NCBI GenBank assembly: GCA_006386115.1
Contig: VFIW01000028.1
Coordinates: 1 to 64,000 of the forward strand
Direction: 5' to 3'
Length of the DNA stretch: 64,000 bases
DNA from: Globisporangium splendens
Taxonomy: Eukaryota; Oomycota; Peronosporomycetes; Pythiales; Pythiaceae
Positions 1 to 8,830 of the stretch are shown here, piece by piece (position 1 is the first letter of the stretch; each line of letters begins with the position of its first letter). Below the pieces are notes generated by a model. That model saw nothing but the letters and a program-made list of their open reading frames with translations. It was not told the DNA's origin and did no database searches. Made by a program: the position numbers and the translations under genes.

Positions 1-2104
1 TGGTCACTGGACCACTCCCACTCAATGTCCTTCTTCAGGAGCTGTGTGAGGGGTTGCACCAACGCTGCATAGTTGCGCGTGTACTTGTGCAAGTAGTTGG
101 CCAGACCCAACCATTGTCTCAGCTGTTTGACATTCTGAGGCACAGGCCAATCGTCAATAGCTTTGACCTTCTCCGGATCGACTCGAACACCATGCTTTCC
201 CACAAAGCAACCGAGAACGTGATCTCTGGGGCACAGACTATGCACTCTTCAGGTTTAGCGTAGAGTCTTGTTCTCTCGCCTGACCTTACTAGACTTGAAC
301 GGAGGTGGTAAGATGAACATCACGTCCAGACTTTTCACACATCCGTGGTTTACTATGACGAATATATCGTCAAAGTAACTCGTGCAAACTCTCCAACTGG
401 ACGAAGTAAATTCGTGACCATCCTATTGAAAGTCGCAGGAGCGATTCTTCAGTCCCTGTGGCATCACTAACCATTCCCACAGCATACCACTCGGGGTACT
501 CACTTGCGTTAGTGTACATCGTACTTCGCAGCATTCGAATCTGCGAGAACCCCCTTTCACGAGCGATAGCACTGAAGACAGTACTTGCCACCCATTTCCA
601 TCAAGGATCAGTCCTTTGCGTGGAACCGGAGTTTGGGCTGGAATGGTAGCGTCCGTTTCAGCTTGTTGAAAGCGTGAACGATGCGCCAACCACCATTGCC
701 TTCTCACACAGAAGGTTGGCTACAATGTGGAGACTTGCTCTCCTGCGCACATGCCCCAGCCTTAGCGCGTTGCGCAAAGCTCGTCGCATCGCAACGACTT
801 GTTCTCTTTGCAACGGCCCTGCCGTGTGAATTCAGTACTTCGGGCCAGGAAGTTATGTCAATCTCATGACGAACCCTCTATCGAATGGCAGTTGCGTCCG
901 CCCCTTGTCAGGGAATATGGCCTCATATTCCTTGACAAGTTCCATAACCGGGGTTCGTTTTGAGCAGCGTCCCCACTACTGCGCATCCACCTTTCCTTCC
1001 TCCGTGTTTCCTCAGCTGAACACTTCCGCAGTGTTGATGACATCGTCGGCAAACTTCATCGACGATCATGCAGACCTGCGAATTTCGCCTTTCGCCGAGG
1101 CTACTCTTCAGCGTCTTTCTTGCTCCTCCACGGCAGGAAAACCAATCTTACAGAGCCTTGGAGGATTTTCAATCGTCCCGGTGACGGATTTCCAGTCCAC
1201 GTCCACCATCTTTTGTAGACCCGCGATATTCGCAAACGCGCTTGAAATGTCTTGTGCTTGACACTTCCTTCCGTCACCGGGGGGGGTAATTGTACCTTGA
1301 TCGGGCCACGGGACACTCTTCTTGCTGGGCTTCTTCTTCTTCTCTCGGGATGGCTCTTCGGCGCTTTTCCCCCATTCGTTGCTTCCCTCACATCGCCCTC
1401 GCTCTAGGGTCTCTGTGGCAAATGATACATTCCTTTTGTTGGCGCCTGACTGCTCCACCTCCAGTAGTCTTCTTCAAAATTGGTACCACTTGTGAACATG
1501 GGGGGCCATCGCACACCGCAATATCACAAGGGCCATCTGGGATCTCTTCCACAGATGTATACACCCATACCACTTCATCCGTTGTTGTGCAGCACAAGTC
1601 AACATCACGTGACTTGTCAACGGAGATCTTCATCTTCATCCAGTCAATGCTAGGTTGATAACGCTTTAACCATGGCATGCCCAGAATCAGATCAAACTTG
1701 TCATCGAGGTCGAGTAAAATGAACTCGTCTTCACCTCGGAAATCTTCACACTTGATCGCCAAGCGCACCACGCGCTTCGGCATCTTCACAGTTGACCCGT
1801 TGGCCAACCGGATAATCATCGTCTTGTCTTCATTCGCATCAGGCATTGGTACTTTATGCCTGACGATCACTTCATTTCGAACAAAATTGTTCGACGCACC
1901 AGTGTCAACCAAAGCACGCAGAGGTGTTGCAATACCGTCTACATGAACTTTGAGAACGATCAAACTCGACGTTTGACTGACACTGTTCTCCCTCGTGGAA
2001 ACTGCATGTGCATCATGCACATAGGGGCCAGAGTCCTGTGTATCCACAAACACAGTCCTCTTTTCGAGCCCAGTAGGAGGCCCCGCCCCTACTGGTCGTT
2101 CCCG
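1..2104 (-). pseudogene. pol of retrotransposon A, broken
   Basis: The N-terminal part is intact: a retropepsin-type protease with the DTGASN active-site motif lies near 1890, followed by a DDK-rich linker up to about 1390. From there to about 260 the frame changes repeatedly. Pieces of reverse transcriptase can still be read, including MLWEWLV near 470 and a YFDD catalytic box near 370. From about 230 to 1 a clean stretch resumes, covering the RT thumb and connection (GKHGVRVDPEKVKAI, then LRQWLGLANYLHKYTRNYA), typical of Ty3/gypsy. Integrase would lie outside the window. The pol frame is -1 relative to gag and is reached through the heptamer at 2104-2110. Confidence 0.88.
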
Positions 2105-2110
2105 TTTTTT
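2071..2110 (-). promoter_or_regulatory. Programmed -1 frameshift signal, gag-pol junction of copy A
   Basis: On the minus strand the gag frame reads A AAA AAC (2104-2110), the classical -1 slippery heptamer. Nine bases later a perfect 7-bp stem can form between CAGTAGG (2094-2088) and CCTACTG (2077-2071) around a 10-base G-rich loop. The gag stop lies inside the stem. Pol is open in the -1 frame across this point. The same arrangement occurs in copy B. Confidence 0.75.
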
Positions 2111-3144
2111 GAACGTTGGGAACGATCGAACCCACGGCCGCGACCGTAGTTGTTCGAGCGCGAACCCTGTGTCGTTTGCCGGTCAGGCAAGGACACTTTG
2201 CAGTTCCGAGCGAAGTGACCCGACTTCCCACAACGGAAACATTTTCCATCGTTGCGAGGACGTTCATTTCCAGGCGTGGAAATGTACGAGATGTCCATCG
2301 GCTCTGGGCCATCGTGCGCGACATTCGCTTGTCTTGGTGGCCTTGACGGAAACCCTTGGAACTTGGCTTGCTTGATGCTGAACTCTTCTTGCATCGCACG
2401 GCTGATGGCTTCGTCCAGCGTCTTGGGATACTCACGGAACAATTGGTTCCGGATTGGCCCGTCGTTCAGACCCGTCATGAACGTCACAACTTGCGTTGGA
2501 ACGTCAATCGGCTCGTCCACGATGCTTGAGACCAGGAAGCGCGCTCGTTGTGCATACGAATGCAGATCGAAACGGCCTTGGCGAAGCTTGAGGAACTCGG
2601 CACGCGCACGGAACTCGCTCTGCGGTGGTTCAAACGCTGCCTTGAGCTCCGCCTTGAAGTCTTCGTAGCTGTAGAAGCAGTTTGGATCCGACAAACGCTT
2701 CCCATAAGCCCAGCTCTTTGCACGACCCGCAAGGTTGGGCATCGCGAACAACACTCGCTGCATTGGGTCACGAAGTTGTCTTGCAGTGATAGCTGCATCC
2801 AACTCGACGAACCATCTCGAAAGAGGTTCGTTCTCTCCGCCACGATACGGAGAGACATCCAGCTTCAGCGGCACCGTCCTGAAGGACGAAACAGGGGTTG
2901 CGACCTGCTTTCGAGATTCAATAATCTCGTGGTGCATGAAACTGACCGCGGCGTTCTTCTGGCCTTCAGGAGACGCCGATCGTAGCAGGCTGATTACAGC
3001 AGCCTCCCCGATGACGTTTCGCATCCGCTCCAGCGCCGATCACTGATTAGAAGACAAATGAGGAAAATACTCATTCGTCAACTCGACAGTTTCCGGTACT
3101 GCTGGACCGAGTGGCACATCTACTCCTTCCATGTTCTCAGACAT
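2089..3144 (-). pseudogene. gag of retrotransposon A, interrupted by UGA
   Basis: This is a capsid-type gag polyprotein ending in one CCHC zinc knuckle (CFRCGKSGHFARNC) and a basic tail. Reading begins at the ATG at 3142-3144, equivalent to copy B's start. An in-frame TGA at 3040-3042 replaces the TGG present in copy B. Downstream the frame is open for 311 codons from an internal Met at 3024 and matches copy B closely, with scattered substitutions. Confidence 0.88.
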
Positions 3145-3248
3145 AGACGGATGTAGGTCTTGGACAGGAATGCGCGAAGTGCTCAAAGCCGCTTCGTCAA
3201 ACCTTTCTTGGCTTGGTCGCTGGAAGGACCGCTCGAAGTGCTACCAGG

Positions 3249-3902
3249 TGTAATGGGGCGCTGTTCACAACAGTCCCCAAAACACGGCACACACGCTTGT
3301 GCGACTTGAGGAAGCGATCTCCCGACTTGGAGGGAGAGAAGACGACTTGAGTACTTGAGGGTAAAATTGCAACTGAATTAAAATGCTTATGGTTCCTGTC
3401 GCTACTTGTAAATGAACCCCAAGGGCTCCTACACGTTTTATAACTAAAACCTAAACATACACAATAAAACCTATGAATCGGATGTATAAAACCTTGGGTA
3501 CACTGAGGTTGAACCCACGAGATCTTCGAGAAGCTTGAACTTGAAGTCCCGTGGAAAATTCCCTCCAAACTGATTGGCTACAGCCACTCACTTTAGGTGG
3601 CAGACACACGTCGGTCTCATCACCAGTGCAGTTTCCCAAGTAGGAACCATCACTCAGTACTTGATTAGTACATGGATGTCATCGCTCTGTACTGATTAGT
3701 ACATGTGAACAACATTCTGCAGTGATCAGCACAGAGAGCGCTCGTGACGTCATGGGATGACGTCACATGTGCATGTGGGGACTGTCGTACTGTAATCCCT
3801 TTGTTATTTGTCTCTCCACAGTGCACACTGAAGGTGGTGTGTGGCACACTAGATCTGGGAACAGATCCACCTTCATGTAATGGCTAGGTATAGCCCATTA
3901 CA
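3249..3902 (-). repeat. 5' LTR of retrotransposon A
   Basis: The repeat is 654 bp and is bounded by TGTAATGG and CCATTACA terminal inverted repeats. It matches the LTR at 6689-7340 almost throughout; the clearest difference is a short replaced and shortened segment near 3303-3360. The right end carries a 27-bp near-palindrome (3876-3902). U3 contains several imperfect palindromes of the type GTACTNATTAGTAC and two TGACGTCA octamers. Confidence 0.93.
3745..3765. promoter_or_regulatory. Pair of CRE-like octamers in LTR A
   Basis: Two perfect TGACGTCA palindromes (3745-3752 and 3758-3765) are separated by five bases. This is the consensus bound by CREB/ATF-type bZIP factors. The pair is preserved in the other LTR. 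Confidence 0.55.
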
Positions 3903-5540
3903 CTAACCATTCCCACAGCATACCACTCGGGGTACTCACTGCAGTTAGTGGTACATCGTCTTCGCGCATTCGAATCTGATAGAACCCATCTTTCAGATCG
4001 ATAGCACTGAAGACAGTGCTGCCGACCATTCCATCAAGGATCATGTCCTTGCGTGGAACCGGAGTTTGGGCTGGAATGGTAGCGTCGTTCAGCTTGTTGA
4101 AAGCGTGGACGATGCGCCAACCACCAGTTGCCTTCTTCACACAGAAGGTTGGGCTACAATGTGGAGACTTGCTCTCTCGCACATGCCCAGCCTTAGCGCG
4201 TTGCGCAAAGAACTCGTCGATCGCAACGACTTGTTCTCTTGGCAACGGCCACTGCCGTGTGATACAATACTTCGTGCCAGGAATTATGTCAATCTCATGA
4301 CGAACGCCTCTATCGAATGGCAGTTCGTCCGGCACCTTGTCTGGGAATATGTCCTCATATTCCTTGACAAGTTCATACACGGGGTTCTTCTTGAGAGCAT
4401 CCCATGACTGCTCCTCGAACCTTTCCTTCCGTGTCTTCTCATCGAACACTTCAGCCTCCGTTGCTGATACCGTGTTGATGTCTTCTGCGTCGTCAACATC
4501 GACGATCATGCAGACCTGCGAAATTTCGCCTTTCGCTAGGCTACGCTTCAGCGTCTTCTTGCTCATCCACGGCAAGGAAACCAAATCTTCAACAGAGCTT
4601 GGAGGATTTTCAATCTTCACGTGACGGATTATATCCACGTCACCATCTTCATTGTAGACCGCGATATTCGCAAACTCGCTTGAAATGTCTTGTGCTTGGA
4701 CACTTCCTTCGTCACCGTAACTTGTACCTTGATCAGGGGCACACGGGACACTCTCCTTGCTGGTCTTCTTCTTCTTCTCTCGGGATGGCTCTTCGGCTCT
4801 TTTCCCATTCGTTTCTTCCACGCACATCGCCTCACTCTTAGGGTCGATGGCAAAGGAGACAGTCTTTTTCTGGCGCCTGACTGCTCCACCTCCAGTAGTC
4901 TTCTTCAAGATGGGTACCGCTCGTGAACATGGGGGGCCATCGCACACCGCAATATCACAAGGGCCATCCGGGATCTCTTCCACAGATGTGTAAACCCACA
5001 CCACTTCATCCGTTGTCACACAGCTCAAGTCAGCATCGTGTGACTTGTCAACGGAGATCTTCATCTTCATCCAGTCAATGCTAGGTTGATAACGCTTCAA
5101 CCACGGCATGCCCAGGATGATGTCAAACTTGTCATCGAGGTCGAGTAGAATAAACTCGTCTTCACCTCGGAAATCTTCACACTTCATTGCCAAGCGCACC
5201 ACGCGCTTTGGCATCTTCACAGTTGACCCATTTGCCAACCGAATAACCATCGTCTTGTCTTCATTCGCATCAGGCATTGGTACTTTATGCCTGACGATCA
5301 CTTCATTTCGAACAAAGTTGTTCGACGCACCAGTGTCAACCAAAGCACGTAGAGGCGTTGCAATACCGTCTACATGAACTTTGAGAACGATCAAACTTGA
5401 CGTTTGATTGACACTGTTCTCCCTCGTGGAAACTGCATGTGCATCATGCACATTGGGGCCAGAGTCCTGTGTTTCCACAACATCCACAGTCCTCTTTTCC
5501 GGGCCAGTAGGAGGCCCCGCCCCTACTGTTCATTCCCGTT
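3903..5540 (-). CDS. Retrotransposon B Pol, N-terminal part (protease and start of RT), truncated
   Basis: An open frame of about 530 codons encodes a retropepsin-like aspartic protease (DTGASN near 5320, with a FDIILGMPWL flap-end motif near 5130), a charged linker, then the Ty3/gypsy reverse transcriptase fingers and palm start (GGWRIVHAFNKLND, FSAIDLKDGFYQIR). It ends inside the RT at SGMLWEWLV, at the junction with copy A's LTR. There is no convincing ATG: the frame is open upstream across the gag stop, so expression is expected through -1 frameshifting at 5538-5544. It lacks the YxDD box, RNase H and integrase, so no active polymerase is made from this copy. Confidence 0.9.
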
Positions 5541-5544
5541 TTTT
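5505..5544 (-). promoter_or_regulatory. Programmed -1 frameshift signal, gag-pol junction of copy B
   Basis: The slippery heptamer A AAA AAC (5538-5544, minus strand) is in the correct phase with gag codons CCA AAA AAC. A nine-base spacer leads to CAGTAGG (5528-5522), which can pair perfectly with CCTACTG (5511-5505). The gag stop TAG (5523-5525) sits in the 5' arm. The pol frame is exactly -1 and open through the region. Confidence 0.78.
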
Positions 5545-6584
5545 GGCCCAGGTGACCGATCGAACCGACGACCGTAAGAACGATCGTGGTTGTTCGAACG
5601 AGCACTCTGTGTCGTTTGCCGACCCGGCAAAGACACTTTGCAGTTCCGAGCGAAGTGACCCGACTTCCCACAACGGAAACACTTCCCATCGTTGCGAGGA
5701 CGCTCATTTCCAGGCGTGGAAATGTACGAGATATCCATAGGCTCGGGGCCATCATGCGCAACATTCGATTGCCGCATTGGTCTTGACGGAAACCCTTGGA
5801 ACTTGGCTTGCTTGATGCTGAACTCTTCTTGCATCGCACGGCTGATGGCTTCGTCCAGCGTCTTGGGATACTCGCGGAACAGTTGGTTCCGAATCGGACC
5901 ATCGTTCAGACCCGTCATGAACGTCACAACTTGCGTCGGAACGTCAATCGGCTCGTCAACGATGCTCGACACCAAGTAGCGAGCACGTTGTGCATACGAG
6001 TGAAGGTCGAAACGGCCTTGACGAAGCTTGAGGAACTCGGCACGCGCACGGAACTCACTCTGTGGAGTTTCAAACGCTGCCTTGAGCTCTGCCTTGAAGT
6101 CTTCGTAGCTGTAGAAGCAGTTTGGATCCGACAAACGCTTGCCATAAGCCCAGCTCTTTGCACGACCCGCAAGGTTGGACATCGCGAACAACACTTGCTG
6201 CGAAGGGTCTCGCAGTTGTCTTGCAGTGATAGCTGCATCCAACTCGACGAACCATCGCGAGAGGGGTTCGTTCTCTCCGCCGCGATACGGAGAGACGTCA
6301 AGCTTCAATGGCACCGTCCTGAGTGAGGAAACAGGGGTTGCGACCTGCTCCCGGGAGGACATGATCTCGTGGTGCATGAAACTGACCGCGGCGTTCTTCT
6401 GGTCTTCAGGAGACGCCGATCGTAGCAGGCTGATTACAGCAGCCTCCCCGATGACGTTTCGCATCCGCTCCAGCGCCGACCACTCATAAGAAGACAAATG
6501 AGGAAAATACTCATTCGTCAACTCGACAGTTTCCGGTACTGCTGGACCGAGTGGCACATCTACTCCTTCCATGTCCCCAGACAT
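5523..6584 (-). CDS. gag: Retrotransposon B Gag polyprotein
   Basis: This is an intact 353-codon gag from the ATG at 6582-6584. The in-frame codons upstream to 6626 have no ATG. It contains a retrotransposon capsid-type helical region (ESLSRWFVELDAAI-like, about residues 110-260) that packages element RNA into cytoplasmic particles. A single CCHC zinc knuckle (CFRCGKSGHFARNC) and an Arg/Ser-rich nucleic-acid-binding tail follow. Copy A's gag matches it nearly residue for residue apart from a Trp-to-stop change. Pol follows in the -1 frame. Confidence 0.92.
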   Translation of the reverse strand: MSGDMEGVDVPLGPAVPETVELTNEYFPHLSSYEWSALERMRNVIGEAAVISLLRSASPEDQKNAAVSFMHHEIMSSREQVATPVSSLRTVPLKLDVSPYRGGENEPLSRWFVELDAAITARQLRDPSQQVLFAMSNLAGRAKSWAYGKRLSDPNCFYSYEDFKAELKAAFETPQSEFRARAEFLKLRQGRFDLHSYAQRARYLVSSIVDEPIDVPTQVVTFMTGLNDGPIRNQLFREYPKTLDEAISRAMQEEFSIKQAKFQGFPSRPMRQSNVAHDGPEPMDISYISTPGNERPRNDGKCFRCGKSGHFARNCKVSLPGRQTTQSARSNNHDRSYGRRFDRSPGPKNGNEQ

Positions 6585-6688
6585 AGACAGAAGTAGGTCT
6601 TGGACAGGAATGCGCGAAGTGCTCAAAGCCGCTTCGTCAAACCTTTCTTGACTTGGTCGCTGGAAGGACCGCTCGAAGTGCTACCAGG

Positions 6689-7340
6689 TGTAATGGGGCG
6701 CTGTTCACAACAGTCCCCGAAACACGGCACACACGCTTGTGCCAGAGGAAGCAATTCTCACAGAGAATCTGGAGAGAAGACGACTTGAGGGCTTGAGAGA
6801 AAATTTGCAACTGAATTAAAATGCTTATGGTTCCTGTCGCTACTTGTAAATGAACCCCAAGGGATCCTACACGTTCTATAACTAAAACCTAAACATACAC
6901 AATAAAACCTATGAATCTGATATATAAAACCTTGGGTACACTGAGGTTGAACCCAGGGGATCTTCGAGAAGCTTGAACTTGAAGTCCCGTGGAAAATTCC
7001 CTGCAAAGTGATTGGCTACAGCCACTCACTTTAGGAGGCAGACACACATCGGTCTCGTCACCGGTGCAGTTTCCCAAGTAGGAACCATCACTCAGTACTT
7101 GATCAGTACATGGATGTCATCACTCTGTACTGGTTAGTACATGTGAACAACATTCTGCACTGCTTAGCACAGAGAGCGCTCGTGACGTCATGGGATGACG
7201 TCACATGTGCATGTGGGGACTGTCGTACTGTAATCCCTTTGTTATTTGTCTCTCCACAATGCACACTGAAGGTGGTGTGTGGCACACTAGATCTGGGAAC
7301 AGATCCACCTTCATGTAATGGCTAGGTATAGCCCATTACA
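6689..7340 (-). repeat. 5' LTR of retrotransposon B
   Basis: The repeat is 652 bp with the same TG...CA ends and terminal TGTAATGG/CCATTACA repeats as the LTR at 3249-3902. It ends in the same 27-bp near-palindrome (7314-7340). The two LTRs belong to different insertions, so their divergence does not date either one. Confidence 0.93.
7183..7203. promoter_or_regulatory. Pair of CRE-like octamers in LTR B
   Basis: TGACGTCA occurs at 7183-7190 and 7196-7203, the same spacing as in the other LTR, while nearby palindromes have drifted. Confidence 0.55.
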
Positions 7341-7732
7341 CACAATAGCACTCGAGACGTAAAGATGATGGTTCCTGATTGGAATCCAGTTGGTGACGAC
7401 GGCGACGTGTCACCAGCACTTGATGTGAGTGGCTTCAGCCAATCACATCGCGGAGAATCTTCCAGAACGTTCTCTTCAAGATTCTCGAGCGTCGTCTGAT
7501 TTAACCTCACCAAGTGTACCCAAGGTTAAAATGTGCATATCGTAGGTTTATTTTTCATGCGTAGGTTTTATGCACAAAGCGTCTAGTAGCCCAAGTGGTG
7601 TTTCACATGTAGTGTCAGGAACCATAAGCTCATTTCAATTCAGTTGTAATTTTGCCGAGTTCCTCTCAAGTCTTCCTCTTCAAGCGCAAGCGTGCGTGCC
7701 GTGTTTGAGGCTGTCTCGGATAGCCTCTTACA
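7341..7732 (+). repeat. Diverged, internally deleted LTR of a related family, opposite orientation
   Basis: The plus strand here aligns with the reverse complement of the two LTRs: GATGGTTCCT, a GTGAGTGGCT(T)CAGCCAATCA block, GTGTACCCAAGGTT, GTAGGTTTTAT, GTCAGGAACCATAAGC, TTCAGTTG(T/C)AATTTT, then a TTACA end near 7732. The U3 part with the CRE-like sites is missing. The similarity is patchy, so it is older than copies A and B. It meets copy B at the terminal palindrome. Confidence 0.8.
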
Positions 7733-8830
7733 CAACCGGCCGCGCAGCAGATCCAACCTGTGCGCTGCCGATCTTACCTACTTCCGCCCAGCATGCCGCC
7801 ACGATCCTTGCGTTTGCATCGCGGGTCATGCTGAGCCTGCATAAACAGTTGGCGTCAGTAACACCCCACAGGGGGCTGCATGTATTACATAGTTGTCCTA
7901 GGCAATCATACCTGCTAGACGACATGCATGAATATACACTCACTTTCAAACTTGCCTTGTGTCACCACAACAGGAGCAGCAGTGGCGGTGACGCCAACCC
8001 AGCGGTGGTACCGTTCGCACTGCGAATGCTCGCTGATACGCATTGATGTATATTACTTGCTGCTGCGGTGATCTCTGTGGCACGTAAGGTATAGACGGAG
8101 TGCTTGTGTGCGAGAGATCAACTTGGGGAATGACGGCAAGCGTGTGTGTGTGTGGTTTTGACCCATCAGCTTGTCAGTCTGCACAGGTGCATAAAAATCC
8201 AGAACTGCTGGCTGATTCAAGCGTGCAACTGGGGAGAAAGAAGGCGAATGATATCGTGTGTTGAGCCAGCATTCTGTTTGTTTGCTTTCGTTGATGTGGT
8301 GTGTGGACGCAAATGGCTGTCCAGAAGGTCCAGTCCCGTGTGGTGGATGACGTTCCCATTATTTGATGATTCACCAAAGTCAGCACGTGCATTGATCCAG
8401 GATGTCCGGGATGCGATACAATTCCAAAACCCAGTGAATTGGCGTCGGTGCTGAAAGCTTTTTGTCGATCAACGTCGGCAAGCGCCAGAATGAAATCAAA
8501 GCTGTTATTAGTACGGTTATGAATGGTGAGCACCAAAATCAATGTCTCCGCTCTTTGGTGTTTTCGTGTGTACGATCAAACTATCAGTACTGTAGTGCCA
8601 ACTGATCTTTTACATTGAGGTCCAAAACAACTTGCCTCCCGTCTGCACGACTCAGCGCTCCACGTTCGCATAGCTGTCAATGTCCACCGTCTTCAGCAAC
8701 AAGGTATGCTGTCTGTGTGGAGGGTTTCATGCCTCCATTGCAGTCAACAATGGCGAACAATCGTTAAATGACCGACACAATTCGTCGCGACATTTGCTCT
8801 CCATTGGCCGATTCAGTATGAGTGCGACAA
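7733..8830. other. Intergenic, no supported gene
   Basis: The open frames here are short, lack recognisable motifs and overlap on both strands. There is a short GT repeat near 8143. No feature can be supported. Confidence 0.5.

Larger units (their letters stand above)
1..3902 (-). mobile_element. Ty3/gypsy LTR retrotransposon, copy A (3' part outside window)
   Basis: Read on the minus strand the order is 5' LTR (3249-3902), gag with a CCHC zinc knuckle, aspartic protease, reverse transcriptase, then the RT/RNase H connection running off the window start. It is a close relative of copy B (3903-7340). The 5' LTR ends at 3902 and abuts the middle of copy B's pol gene, so A most simply inserted into B. 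Gag has an in-frame stop and pol is broken by many small indels, so this copy is not autonomous. Confidence 0.93.
3903..7340 (-). mobile_element. Ty3/gypsy LTR retrotransposon, copy B (truncated by copy A)
   Basis: On the minus strand this copy has a 5' LTR (6689-7340), an intact gag (6584-5523), a -1 frameshift signal and an intact pol N-terminus (protease and the start of reverse transcriptase). It stops abruptly at 3903 where the LTR of copy A begins. A possible tRNA primer-binding site starts TGGTAGCAC two bases inside the LTR (about 6687 downward); the tRNA is not identified. The rest of pol and the 3' LTR should lie beyond copy A, outside the window, if A is nested. Confidence 0.93.
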
